In this document: one piece after another, positions 35,651 to 44,542 of the stretch
How the letters are laid out: each line of letters begins with the position of its first letter
How positions within the stretch are numbered: the first letter of the stretch is position 1
Assembly (NCBI RefSeq): GCF_001641615.1
Contig: NZ_LRRU01000010.1
Location: forward strand, 1-64,000
Length of the DNA: 64,000 nt
Reading direction: 5' to 3'
Source: Pseudoalteromonas gelatinilytica
GTDB lineage: Bacteria > Pseudomonadota > Gammaproteobacteria > Enterobacterales > Alteromonadaceae
The notes under the pieces: generated by a model
Told to the model about the DNA's origin: nothing
Seen by the model: the letters and a program-made list of their open reading frames with translations, nothing else
Databases searched by the model: none
Made by a program: the position numbers and the translations under genes

Positions 35651-36076
35651 ATGTATTTAGTTAGACTGATTTACACAAGTGAAATTAGCGATGGGTTTGG
35701 GCCTAATGACATCGAAGATATTCTTGAGAAAGCGAAAAAGAATAATGCTGAATGCAATGTAACAGGGTTGCTGTGTTTTAATAGCACACATTTTCTGCAG
35801 TGCTTAGAAGGATCTCGTAAAGCGGTCAATGAGACTTATCATCGTATTCTTAATGACACTCGCCATCGCAATATAATCATGCTTAATTACTGTGAAATTG
35901 TTGAGCGTGAATTTGAAAATTGGTCAATGGGCTATATACCTTATTCAAAACTTACAACCCCATTAAACTTAAAGTACTCTGGTAGCAGCGAATTTAATCC
36001 ATTGGCCATGTCAGCTGGAAGCGCCCATAAACTTATGTTGGCTTTACGGGACTCGTTGCTCACACATACTATGTAA
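35651..36076 (+). CDS. BLUF-domain blue-light photoreceptor
   Basis: This 141-aa protein is a stand-alone BLUF (FAD-binding) domain. Landmarks are the N-terminal MYLVRLIYTS with the photo-active Tyr, the Asn-containing second helix, CNVTGLLCFNSTHFLQCLEG with the key Gln, and the WSMGY strand with the Trp/Met switch. A short ~40-residue C-terminal helix follows and no output domain is fused, so it probably signals through a partner protein. ATG 35651 is used because AGGAG lies 6 bp before it. Confidence 0.9.
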   Translation: MYLVRLIYTSEISDGFGPNDIEDILEKAKKNNAECNVTGLLCFNSTHFLQCLEGSRKAVNETYHRILNDTRHRNIIMLNYCEIVEREFENWSMGYIPYSKLTTPLNLKYSGSSEFNPLAMSAGSAHKLMLALRDSLLTHTM

Positions 36077-36081
36077 TGCTT

Positions 36082-36107
36082 GCAAGTGTCACTACAGTGA
36101 CACTTGC
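36082..36107. terminator. Perfect palindrome at the convergent gene ends
   Basis: GCAAGTGTCACT (36082-36093) and AGTGACACTTGC (36096-36107) form a 12-bp perfect stem with a 2-nt loop. It lies between the stop of the BLUF gene and the last codons of the MBL gene, whose stop is inside it. There is no T-run, so bidirectional termination is only a likely role. Confidence 0.45.
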
Positions 36108-37183
36108 TCACCTTCATTCAATATGTAAAGGGGAACTTGGCTGTTCATCTGCTTTTGCATGTGCAGTAATCTCAATAATGCAGAGTGACTTGAATGGTCG
36201 CCCATTTGCCAGCTTGAGTTGCCGTAACCCCATGGGATCATCACTTTACAACTTAGCTCCTCAGCAGCGTTTAAAGTGTCTTCTGGCGTTGTGTGAACAT
36301 AGCGGTACCACTTACCGTTTTCTTCATGATAATAAGAAGCGATGGGCATTAAACATACATCAATCTCGCCATATTTTTGCTTAATATCCTGAAAATGTTT
36401 TGAATACCCAGTATCGCCAGCAAAATATAATGTTTTTCCATTTTGCTCAAGTAACCAGCCACTCCATAAATCTTTGTTGTGGTCATCGTAGATGAAAGGC
36501 ACCATGATACGGCTGCTAAAGTGATGGGCTGGCACCGCATGAATCGTTAAATCATTAATCTGTGTACTTGCGTACCAGGCCATTTCTGAAATATCAAAGC
36601 CACCTGTTGGGAAGTTATCGGCAAATCCTAATGGCACTAGATAGCGTGGTTTGTTACCAATTTCTTCAATATCGGCTTTGTTAAAATGATCATAGTGAAT
36701 ATGTGAATACAGTACCGCATCTAAGTCATTAATTTCAGCTTGTGAGGGCCAAAAACCTGGCTTGCGATAAATACCGCCTGCGAGCTTAAAGGCCAAGTCT
36801 ACGGGCGAATCAAATTGCTCTTTGACTGGATCAAACAAGAGCTGTTCACCATTGGGTGATTGAATATAAAAACCAGCATGGCCTAGCCAGCGAACTGTAA
36901 ACCCTGAGTTGATTTCTGGCACATGTTGTTCTGCTTGAAACTGGCATTGTGAGTTGCTGTCGTCGCAAATAAGCAGGTCTGATTCTGCATAGCAATTATC
37001 AGTGCAGGTTGTTGGGTATTCTTTATCCCCGGGGTAAAGGTTGTGGTAGCGACCTTCGTACTCCCCCTCGGTTTTTAATGGCGTGATGGTGCCTTCACCG
37101 GCAATAACATTGACCTTATTAGGGCTGCTACAGGCTGTTAAAAGTGCTGCTGCAATAAGTGTTGAGAGTGTTTTTAAATGCAT
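36092..37183 (-). CDS. MBL-fold metal-dependent hydrolase lipoprotein
   Basis: This 363-aa predicted lipoprotein (lipobox LLTACSS) has a metallo-beta-lactamase fold of the UlaG/NAPE-PLD-like group: TVRWLGHAGFYIQSP, the metal motif SHIHYDHFN, VPAHHFSSR and YFAGDTGYS. Related enzymes include N-acyl-phosphatidylethanolamine phospholipase D-like hydrolases, so an envelope phospholipid substrate is possible but unproven. Met at 37183 is preferred because it puts a normal lipoprotein signal at the N-terminus. Confidence 0.85.
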   Translation of the reverse strand: MHLKTLSTLIAAALLTACSSPNKVNVIAGEGTITPLKTEGEYEGRYHNLYPGDKEYPTTCTDNCYAESDLLICDDSNSQCQFQAEQHVPEINSGFTVRWLGHAGFYIQSPNGEQLLFDPVKEQFDSPVDLAFKLAGGIYRKPGFWPSQAEINDLDAVLYSHIHYDHFNKADIEEIGNKPRYLVPLGFADNFPTGGFDISEMAWYASTQINDLTIHAVPAHHFSSRIMVPFIYDDHNKDLWSGWLLEQNGKTLYFAGDTGYSKHFQDIKQKYGEIDVCLMPIASYYHEENGKWYRYVHTTPEDTLNAAEELSCKVMIPWGYGNSSWQMGDHSSHSALLRLLHMQKQMNSQVPLYILNEGEQVSL

Positions 37184-37265
37184 ACCATGCTTACTTTTTA
37201 TTCTTTGCCATGAGTTTAGCAAAATAAGATTTAAGATAAATCATTAAAAAGTAACAAGAGATTAC

Positions 37266-37293
37266 ACAAAAAAGCCTACGTTTAAGTAGGCTT
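37266..37293 (-). terminator. Intrinsic terminator of the DUF2959 gene
   Basis: AAGCCTAC pairs with GTAGGCTT; on the minus strand it is followed by six T. It lies about 20 bp after the stop codon. Confidence 0.85.
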
Positions 37294-37315
37294 AGTAAAA
37301 AATAGTGCGGGCTAA

Positions 37316-37972
37316 TTAACCTGCTTTATTCATTTGCTCAATGAACTTATTAGAGTCTTCAATAGATTTGTTCATGTCGTCCATTAACACTTTAATATCG
37401 CGTTTAAGATTAGTGAACTCACCTTTGATGGCAGAAACTGCTTGCGCGTTTAAGTTATGTTTTAAATACAGAACGTTGTCATGTAAAGACGATAACACGG
37501 GTTCCATCTTGCTTTCAGCGCTGCGCATTGAGCGTAGCAGTTGGTCAAACTGGCGTTTAGTTGCATTAAGCTTTTTGCTGCTTTCACGTTTTAGTGAGGC
37601 ACTTTTATATTGCTCAAGTTCATCAGCCCACTCTTCAAATAACGCTTCGGCTACATCTTCAACTTTATTGATGTTGCTTGTTACGTCGTTTGCTGCCGCT
37701 AGGCTCGACTCGTAATCATCATTCAGTTGATTGTAGGCATCTTGTAGTTCACCACCATCAAAATTGATAAGCGTGGTTAATCTGTCTAATGCTGATTGAA
37801 ACTCTTCTTGTGACTCTTGTTGTGCTTCTTTTGTTTCTTCTACGCGGTCCACTAAAATGTCGCGTTTATGCACACCGACAGACTCCATGGCTGAGTAATA
37901 AGCTGACTGACAGCCTGATAATGCCATTGTTACTGCAAATAGTGGTGCACTTAAAAGTGTCAGTTTTTTCAT
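37316..37972 (-). CDS. DUF2959 family lipoprotein
   Basis: This 218-aa predicted lipoprotein (LSGCQSAYYSAMESVGVHKR) is long and helical, with coiled-coil stretches (VEETKEAQQESQEEFQSALD). The YYSAMEKxGxHKRDI-like region after the lipobox and the overall length fit DUF2959, an uncharacterised family common in marine gammaproteobacteria. It faces a divergent yihY gene. Confidence 0.85.
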   Translation of the reverse strand: MKKLTLLSAPLFAVTMALSGCQSAYYSAMESVGVHKRDILVDRVEETKEAQQESQEEFQSALDRLTTLINFDGGELQDAYNQLNDDYESSLAAANDVTSNINKVEDVAEALFEEWADELEQYKSASLKRESSKKLNATKRQFDQLLRSMRSAESKMEPVLSSLHDNVLYLKHNLNAQAVSAIKGEFTNLKRDIKVLMDDMNKSIEDSNKFIEQMNKAG

Positions 37973-38058
37973 TGAGAATCCTTTTTAGGTACCTGTCATT
38001 TCAAATTATGTGGTGGATTGCTATGATTATCAAAACATTTTAGCAGAAATTAGATTCT

Positions 38059-38931
38059 ATGGATGAGAAGCTCACTCGTTATAAGCTGCAAATAAGCATT
38101 TTCTTAAAGCAACAGCCTGCTTGGTGGATGCAGTATCTTAATCGTTGTATTGACGATCAAATCACTGTCAATGCGGGTTATTTGGCTTATGTAACCTTAT
38201 TATCAATTGTGCCGTTAGTGGCGGTAGGTGTGGCTATTTTTTCTGCTTTTCCGGGTTTCGAAAGCACCTTGGTAACCATAGAAAACTTTTTGTTTACTAA
38301 TCTTGTGCCAACTTCGTCAGATGTCATTAAAGAGCATATTAGCGCCTTTGCCGGTAATGCGAATAAAATGACTGCCGTCGGTGTGGGCTTTTTAGCGGCG
38401 GTATCTTTGCTGCTTATTCGCAATGTCGATGCCACATTGAACCGGATTTGGCGAATCAAGAAAAAACGCCCTATGATGATTTCGTTTGCTGTTTATTGGA
38501 TGGTACTGAGCTTAGGCCCTGTACTATTAGGGGCAAGCATTGGTGTTACCTCATACATCGTGTCTTTAGTGTCATTTGCTGATCAAGGAATACCGGGATT
38601 TAGTGGCTTTTTATTGAAATTATTACCTTACATAATTTCAATGGTTGGCTTCATTATGCTCTATACTTTAGTTCCTAACACACGAGTTCCATTTAGAGCG
38701 GCAATTCCAGGCGCTTTGTTTGCAGCTATGTTGTTCGAGCTGACAAAGAAAGGCTTTGCTTTGTACATCAGCCACTTCCCATCATACGAAGTAATTTATG
38801 GTGCACTGGCAACGATCCCAATTTTGTTTGTATGGGTGTATTTGTCATGGGTTGTCGTATTACTCGGTGCAGAATTTACTGTTTGTATCAGCCCTGAAAA
38901 CATTGAAGACACGCCTGATATAGAAGTTTAA
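38059..38931 (+). CDS. yihY: YihY/BrkB family inner-membrane protein
   Basis: This 290-aa protein has about six membrane segments and the YihY/BrkB (formerly mis-annotated RNase BN) pattern: TVNAGYLAYVTLLSIVPL, a LLxIRNVDATLNRIWRI loop and the VPFRAAIPGALFAAMLFELTK motif. Function is not established. It heads the yihY-pip-dtd run, a common gammaproteobacterial arrangement of yihY with dtd. Confidence 0.9.
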   Translation: MDEKLTRYKLQISIFLKQQPAWWMQYLNRCIDDQITVNAGYLAYVTLLSIVPLVAVGVAIFSAFPGFESTLVTIENFLFTNLVPTSSDVIKEHISAFAGNANKMTAVGVGFLAAVSLLLIRNVDATLNRIWRIKKKRPMMISFAVYWMVLSLGPVLLGASIGVTSYIVSLVSFADQGIPGFSGFLLKLLPYIISMVGFIMLYTLVPNTRVPFRAAIPGALFAAMLFELTKKGFALYISHFPSYEVIYGALATIPILFVWVYLSWVVVLLGAEFTVCISPENIEDTPDIEV

Positions 38932-38956
38932 ATATACTGCACCTAAGGAGAGCGAG

Positions 38957-39910
38957 GTGCAGTTACATCCACATTATATTGCCAACCGTGACTATCATTT
39001 GAGTGTTGGCGATGGTCATCAAATTCATGTGCAAGAGTATGGGGCCACGACAGGTATCGCTGTGGTGCTATGTCATGGCGGGCCCGGTGTGGGTTTGTGT
39101 CCTGAAAATTGCCGCTTTTTCGATTTAGAACGTTTTCGGGTGATCATGTTCAGCCAGCGTGGCTGTGGTCACTCAACTCCTCATGATATCTCTCAAAATA
39201 CCACCTCAGAGTTAGTCGCCGATCTCGAGTTTTTACGCAATCAGTTGGGCATTGAAAAGTGGCTAGTGTGTGGTGAGTCTTGGGGGGCAACCTTAGCGCT
39301 CGTATATGCAATTAAGCACCGAGAACACATTTCGGGGCTTATTTTACGTGCCAGTTTTTTAGCTTGTAACAGTGATTTTGAATGGCTTTACACAACAAAA
39401 GGAGCCGGTGCGCATTTCTATCCTGAATGCTTTAATGAATTTGCACATGATTACACTGATTGGCATGCCTTACTCGACTTTTATCAGCAACAACTAAACA
39501 GTGATGATCAAATTAAAGCCAGTAAATTTGCCAAGCTGTGGTGTCATTGGGAGCAGGTGTTATGTCATGGTGAGCCCTTAACAAACTGGGGGTTACAAGA
39601 GCCTCATGTTGGGCTAAATCAAGCAAGGTTAATGGTGCATTATTTTCGTCATCACTGTTTTATTGAAGAGGGCTATATCGCAGAAAATGCGCATGTCTTA
39701 ACGCATCTACCCATGTGGTTTATTCATGGCCGTGCCGATTTGATCTGTCGCTATAGTGCCGTACAGCAGCTTGCTGAACAGTTAAATGCGCAATTATTGA
39801 TTTTAGATGGCATTGGGCACAGTAGCGATAATCAGGTATATTTGGCGGCAATGCGACGTGCCGCAGATTTAATGTATATCAAGTTATCGAGGGATCAATG
39901 CAAGGCTTAA
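38957..39910 (+). CDS. Proline iminopeptidase-like alpha/beta hydrolase (S33)
   Basis: This 317-aa alpha/beta hydrolase of the prolyl aminopeptidase group has the oxyanion motif HGGPGVG, FSQRGCGHSTP, nucleophile GESWGATLAL, an acid in HGRADLICR and His in GIGHSSD. It is expected to release N-terminal proline. The start is a GTG with TAAGGAG 6 bp upstream. The last 13 bp overlap dtd, so translation is coupled. Confidence 0.87.
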   Translation: MQLHPHYIANRDYHLSVGDGHQIHVQEYGATTGIAVVLCHGGPGVGLCPENCRFFDLERFRVIMFSQRGCGHSTPHDISQNTTSELVADLEFLRNQLGIEKWLVCGESWGATLALVYAIKHREHISGLILRASFLACNSDFEWLYTTKGAGAHFYPECFNEFAHDYTDWHALLDFYQQQLNSDDQIKASKFAKLWCHWEQVLCHGEPLTNWGLQEPHVGLNQARLMVHYFRHHCFIEEGYIAENAHVLTHLPMWFIHGRADLICRYSAVQQLAEQLNAQLLILDGIGHSSDNQVYLAAMRRAADLMYIKLSRDQCKA

Positions 39911-40335
39911 TTCAAAGAGTAAAACAGGCAAAAGTAGAAGTGGCAGGCGCAGTAGTCGGTGAAATTTCACAAGGTATTTTGCTGCTATTAGGTGTTGAAA
40001 AACAGGATACCGAGCAAAGCGCTCAAAAGCTTTTACACAAAGTCAGTAATTACCGTATTTTCACCGATGAACAAGGAAAGATGAATTTAAGTTTGAATGA
40101 TATCAAAGGTGAGCTTTTAGTGGTTTCGCAGTTTACGTTAGCAGCCGACACTAAAAAGGGCATGCGTCCGAGCTTTTCAAGTGCTGGCACGCCAGAACAA
40201 GCTAATACGCTCTATGAGTATTTTATCGCAGAAGCTAAAAAAGCAGGCTTAACAGTGGCTACAGGGCAATTTGGTGCTGATATGCAAGTAAGCCTATGTA
40301 ACGATGGTCCCGTTACTTTTAATTTATCTGTGTAA
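39898..40335 (+). CDS. dtd: D-aminoacyl-tRNA deacylase
   Basis: This 145-aa enzyme hydrolyses D-amino acids, and glycine mischarged on tRNA-Ala, from tRNA. The family motifs are clear: MQGLIQRVKQAKVEV at the start, LLLLGVEKQDTE, the SQFTLAADTKKGMRPSF block and the C-terminal NDGPVTFNL (the NxPVT motif). Length is standard. It overlaps the hydrolase gene upstream by 13 bp. Confidence 0.96.
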   Translation: MQGLIQRVKQAKVEVAGAVVGEISQGILLLLGVEKQDTEQSAQKLLHKVSNYRIFTDEQGKMNLSLNDIKGELLVVSQFTLAADTKKGMRPSFSSAGTPEQANTLYEYFIAEAKKAGLTVATGQFGADMQVSLCNDGPVTFNLSV

Positions 40336-40342
40336 CAGACAG

Positions 40343-41032
40343 CTACTTTTTTATCATCACGATGTGGTTCACGTAGTCGGGGATTTTTACAATGCTTGGC
40401 CGTTTACCGAATTCAGTGATCAGTAGGTGTTCAAGTTGTTTTAGCTGCGATGGGTGATTAGATAAAAAATTAATGAACAACAAGCCATCTTTGGCCATCG
40501 CTGCTCTTAGTTTGGTGTAAAACTGGTGTTTGTATAAAAATAATGGCGCATCTACCTCACTGAATAAATCTAGGATAATCCAATTGTATTCGTTGTTTTG
40601 CTCTAACACTTGCTGAGCATCAAAACAGTGTAGGTTATTAGCGTGATCGCCCCCAAAATAGCGTTTATAGCAGTGAATTATGTCGGGGTTTTTATCTACT
40701 GATGTCAGTTGGCTATCAGGGTAGGTGTGCTGTAAGTAATTACGAATAGCACCACCACCTAGCCCTAGTTCTAAAATCTTTTGAGGTTCGTCTAGGTCTT
40801 GCCAAAGTTTTGCAAGGTATTGTAAGTGTGGGAAAAGTAATCTAGCAGGGCGGCGTTTTTCGATAACGGATTGCAGGGTTTCGTTGATCAGTAACCAACG
40901 TAATTGGTTAAGTTGCCTAACTTGAATACTGTAATTGCCTTGCTTATGCCAATAAATGAGTTGCCCTAATCGGTGACAGTCCTCAATAAAACTATGTTTT
41001 ACTGCGCCACTGGGTTCAAGAAAATGTTCCAT
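40343..41032 (-). CDS. Spermidine synthase-like methyltransferase-fold protein
   Basis: This ~229-aa protein has a Rossmann SAM-binding core, ILELGLGGGAIRNYL, acidic strand TSVDKNP and WIILDLFSEVDAP, like spermidine synthase-related proteins. It lacks an obvious polyamine-site sequence, so the substrate is unknown. ATG 41032 is preferred (AAGG upstream); an in-frame ATG at 41056 has no RBS. It is convergent with dtd, 7 bp apart. Confidence 0.7.
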   Translation of the reverse strand: MEHFLEPSGAVKHSFIEDCHRLGQLIYWHKQGNYSIQVRQLNQLRWLLINETLQSVIEKRRPARLLFPHLQYLAKLWQDLDEPQKILELGLGGGAIRNYLQHTYPDSQLTSVDKNPDIIHCYKRYFGGDHANNLHCFDAQQVLEQNNEYNWIILDLFSEVDAPLFLYKHQFYTKLRAAMAKDGLLFINFLSNHPSQLKQLEHLLITEFGKRPSIVKIPDYVNHIVMIKK

Positions 41033-41258
41033 ATTTCGGGCCTTTAGCAATATCATTATAAAAATAAGACAATTATTTCAGCATAGACCAGTAGGCATAA
41101 AGTGCAATTGTGCATTAGTTTTTACAGCTAAGAATAATAATTTAGGCTGGGTCACCAAAGTATTATTCCAACTTGTTAGAAGATAGCGTATCGTAATTCG
41201 CATTCAAAAGGCCATGAGAAAAACAACAGACAGTGGCTGAATTATCACAGGAGTTTTT

Positions 41259-42152
41259 ATGTTTAAAGTGACCACCCCACAAAGCAGCGAAGATTGGCAA
41301 GCGTATTATTCATTACGTTGGCAGGTTTTAAGAGCACCTTGGGGCGAGCCGCGCGGTTCTGAGCAAGATGACTTGGAGCAAGACGCAGAGCACCGCTTTA
41401 TCAAAAATAATAACGGCGACGTATTAGGCGTAGCTCGCCTGCATTTTAATAATCACAAGCAAGCGCAAGTTCGATATATGGCGGTCGCTGAAGGTAATCG
41501 CAACCAGCATATTGGTAGCCGTTTATTACATGAATTAGAAAAAATAGCATGGACTCAAGATGCCGACGAGCTGGTATTGTTTGCTCGTGAGCGAGCTCTT
41601 GATTTCTATAAGCGCCATGGCTACGAAGTAAAAGAAAAAGCGCACCTTGCTTATGATGATGTTCAGCACTGGAAAATGGTAAAACAAAAGCCGTCTGAGC
41701 CGGGGTGGTTCCGTCATCCAAACTGGACACAAGTGCTGCAAAATACGTGGCGTGAGTCGATCCCAATCAGTGATGCGATGGGCATTAAAGTAGAAAGCTA
41801 TACCGATTGGCAGTTTACTACTCGCGCTGACTTAGATGCGAACTTAAACCTTCATAACACCATGTTTGCTGGCTCGATTTATAGTTTAGCGACTTTAACA
41901 GGGTGGGGCGCAACTTACCTTGCACTAAAAGAAGCAGGGCTTGAAGGGAATATCGTGTTAGCTGATGCCAACATTAAATACCTTAAACCACTGAATAACG
42001 ACCCTCGTGGTAGTGTTGAGCTGGCTGGTTGTAAAGGCAAGTTAGCGGAGTTAGAAGACAGTGGTAAAGCAAGCTACCATGTGCCAGTGAATGTATACGA
42101 TGGTGATGTGTTAGTGGCAGAATTTGAAGGTCACTTCATCGTTAAAAAATAA
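41259..42152 (+). CDS. Fused GNAT acetyltransferase and YiiD-type hotdog thioesterase domain
   Basis: This 297-aa two-domain protein has an N-terminal GNAT domain (~1-140: LRWQVLRAPWGEPRGSE, YMAVAEGNRNQHIGSRLLHEL) and a C-terminal YiiD_C hotdog domain (~155-297: NTWRESIPISDAMGI, NLHNTMFAGSIYSLATLTGWG). This is the architecture of E. coli YiiD (FabY), linked to fatty acid synthesis initiation. The start has AGGAG close upstream. It is monocistronic. Confidence 0.87.
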   Translation: MFKVTTPQSSEDWQAYYSLRWQVLRAPWGEPRGSEQDDLEQDAEHRFIKNNNGDVLGVARLHFNNHKQAQVRYMAVAEGNRNQHIGSRLLHELEKIAWTQDADELVLFARERALDFYKRHGYEVKEKAHLAYDDVQHWKMVKQKPSEPGWFRHPNWTQVLQNTWRESIPISDAMGIKVESYTDWQFTTRADLDANLNLHNTMFAGSIYSLATLTGWGATYLALKEAGLEGNIVLADANIKYLKPLNNDPRGSVELAGCKGKLAELEDSGKASYHVPVNVYDGDVLVAEFEGHFIVKK

Positions 42153-42194
42153 CGACTATTTAGAGCGAGCTAACTAAAGCTCGCTCTTTATCAG

Positions 42195-43232
42195 TTAAAG
42201 TAAGTCAGTTAATAGAATACCCACACCAAAACGTTCAATATCGGCGTTGTAATCAATTAAGCTTTCGCCATAACCATTAAAGTATTGTGCGTAACCACGT
42301 AATCGGCCCCAAAGAGGGAAAGACCAATCTAATTGGATTGCACCGCGGTTATCTGAATTTAAGTTATTACGGGTCATAAAGCTAAATTCATGCTCGTTGT
42401 AACGGTATGCACCCGAGAACTCAAAGTAACCCATGTATTTGTAGATATCTGGATTATCATCGCCACGGGCTTCGATCTCATCGTCTTTTTTGTCTTCAGG
42501 AATGCGGTACCAAGGCTTAAAGCTAAATACAAAGCCATCTTTTTCCCATAAGAAATCCGCATAAATACGGTTCCATGAACGTGAATTTGGCTGGCTGCGG
42601 CCATTCGATTGATGTGAGGCACCAATTGCAATTGCCATTTCATCGCCCCAAAGCACATGCTCAGGGTCGAGGTAGTTCACCCAGAATATCTCAGGTTCAT
42701 AATTCGTTTCACGAAACGGTGATGAAATATCTTTGTTATAAAACTGCCAAAACGATTGCATGGTAAATGCAAAAAATACGCCTTGGTCTTTATCTGAGAA
42801 GCCTTCGAAGATAGGCACTTTGATTGATAGTTGATATTTTACTTCAAGATTATCAAGTGGCTCGCCATCGACTTCTTCAGCGAGGTCTTTTAGGCCATCA
42901 AAAGGGCGCTCATTAGGATTGGATACGTAAGACAGCGGCAATATATAGTTACGCTTATGTGGGGTGATCACATTACGGTTTTTCTTACTTACTTCTTCAC
43001 GGGCTTTACGTTTTTCAAGAGCGGTGAGCTTTTTGCTCTCGTCTAAGTCAGAACATTTTTTACGAAGTTCTTCGAGTGTTTGTTTACCGTCACCGCCAAT
43101 AGCTTCGTTCAAAATACACTGCTTTACGAGTTCTAGCGCGTCATCTTGTTCGTTAGTTTGTGGTTGTTCAGTTTGAGCAAATACAGGTACAGAAAATAAG
43201 CCAGCGGCTGCCAGCCAAATGCGCCATCCCAT
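42195..43232 (-). CDS. pldA: Outer membrane phospholipase A1
   Basis: This 345-aa protein has a signal peptide (~1-19) and an OMPLA beta-barrel. The catalytic motif ASHQSNGRS contains the His and Ser, followed by SWNRIYADF with the partner Asn. The YILPLSYVSNPNERPF and RYNEHEFSFMTRNNL segments fit PldA. Between signal and barrel is an extra charged ~75-residue segment (KKLTALEKRKAREEVSKK), longer than in E. coli. It hydrolyses outer-leaflet phospholipids when asymmetry is lost. Confidence 0.92.
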   Translation of the reverse strand: MGWRIWLAAAGLFSVPVFAQTEQPQTNEQDDALELVKQCILNEAIGGDGKQTLEELRKKCSDLDESKKLTALEKRKAREEVSKKNRNVITPHKRNYILPLSYVSNPNERPFDGLKDLAEEVDGEPLDNLEVKYQLSIKVPIFEGFSDKDQGVFFAFTMQSFWQFYNKDISSPFRETNYEPEIFWVNYLDPEHVLWGDEMAIAIGASHQSNGRSQPNSRSWNRIYADFLWEKDGFVFSFKPWYRIPEDKKDDEIEARGDDNPDIYKYMGYFEFSGAYRYNEHEFSFMTRNNLNSDNRGAIQLDWSFPLWGRLRGYAQYFNGYGESLIDYNADIERFGVGILLTDLL

Positions 43233-43418
43233 TGCAGTTCCCTTTCAGTAGACTTGTAAGTAGGTATAATTATAACGATTTTTACATAAGTAACCGTGAA
43301 CTTGTACTGAATTGTTGAAATTTTAGGTAAATAGAGAGCCCCAAGCTAAGCTTGGAGCCCTGCTGTAACGGCCTAAGGGCATAAGCCGTCGACTCTCACG
43401 CAATGAGAAGGAATGAGC

Positions 43419-44537
43419 TTATAGCTCAAATACGTTGGTAAAAAACTTATAAAGTTCAGTACCTTGATTCACGCTTGCTGAAGCAAAATGCAAAATAGCG
43501 ATGGCGTCTTTATCAAAACTTAATGTTTGTAGGGGCTGCTCAGAAAGGTAGCGCTCCATTCTTAAAATACGGGCGATAGGCTCACCTGCTTTAATATGGC
43601 CACCCAGTGGGGCAAGGTATTCAACCATGCCACCCATAGGGGCGTAGTAAGCTATATAATCTTCAAGCATACAGGCATAGCGTGTCATCGCTTTTGGTTG
43701 GTGCGCAGCATCAACTAATACCTGTTTGTGATTGAGGTAACTTAAAATGCTATTTGCATCATCAAGTGCTGCACTTAAATCGATTTTTTCTTGGCTACCT
43801 AGCTCAACGGTGAATGCTTCGACTTGAACAGCGAATTCACGGCCTTGCTTGCCAAGCTCTTCAGATAGTGACCACCATGGACAGAAACTCGCTTCATCCA
43901 TCGCGCCATCAAAATCACTTGGGATCAATAGCACATGTTCGATGTTAAAGTAGCTCGCGCTGTCTTTGGCGTATTCAGGACAGTATAAGTGCTGACTTGA
44001 GATAGGCCCGGTGTGAAGATCTAAAACAATATCAGCCTGATGAGCAAGCTTTTGCAAGTTAAGGGCAATACGCTTACCCGTTGGTAGGCTGTAATCTGGG
44101 CCCGTTAATTGACTGTCGATGTCAGCAACGAGTGCCTGTTTAAACGCCGCTTTAAGGGTCGCATCATCACTGTCTTTATACTGTTCAGCAATCTGTGACG
44201 GTAACGCTTTATTAAAGCGGTACATACGGTTCCAGTTGGTGCCAGTAATTGGATCGAAGCGACCTAAAGTAAACTCACCTGATTTTTGGTTGCAGCCAAT
44301 AGGGTTGGCATAAGGCACTAGGGTAATATCGCCACGCAGCTTGAGTGATTTTAGCTGCTCAAGCAATTGATAAATTACGGCGTTACCTTGTACTTCAGCG
44401 CCGTGCATATTGGCTTGTATATACACGTCTGGCCCCGTGCCATCGCCTTTTAAGCGATACACTGGGATTGTTAGAGGTAGGCCGTTTGCAATCTCGCCAA
44501 CAACAATATTCTCTTGGCTGATTAATTCTTTACTCAT
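43419..44537 (-). CDS. M14-family succinylglutamate desuccinylase/aspartoacylase-like deacylase
   Basis: This 372-aa zinc hydrolase of the AstE/AspA family has the zinc motif NMHGAEVQGN (H..E), the substrate loop GTNWNRMYRF and the third ligand in VLDLHTGPI. It is the last gene of the riboswitch-controlled dapA-dapD-decarboxylase operon, 5 bp after the decarboxylase gene. Context suggests that it removes the succinyl group from N-succinyl-diaminopimelate in place of DapE; this is inference. Two hairpins without T-runs lie downstream (43341-43355 and near 43380). Confidence 0.82.
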   Translation of the reverse strand: MSKELISQENIVVGEIANGLPLTIPVYRLKGDGTGPDVYIQANMHGAEVQGNAVIYQLLEQLKSLKLRGDITLVPYANPIGCNQKSGEFTLGRFDPITGTNWNRMYRFNKALPSQIAEQYKDSDDATLKAAFKQALVADIDSQLTGPDYSLPTGKRIALNLQKLAHQADIVLDLHTGPISSQHLYCPEYAKDSASYFNIEHVLLIPSDFDGAMDEASFCPWWSLSEELGKQGREFAVQVEAFTVELGSQEKIDLSAALDDANSILSYLNHKQVLVDAAHQPKAMTRYACMLEDYIAYYAPMGGMVEYLAPLGGHIKAGEPIARILRMERYLSEQPLQTLSFDKDAIAILHFASASVNQGTELYKFFTNVFEL

Positions 44538-44542
44538 GGTGA

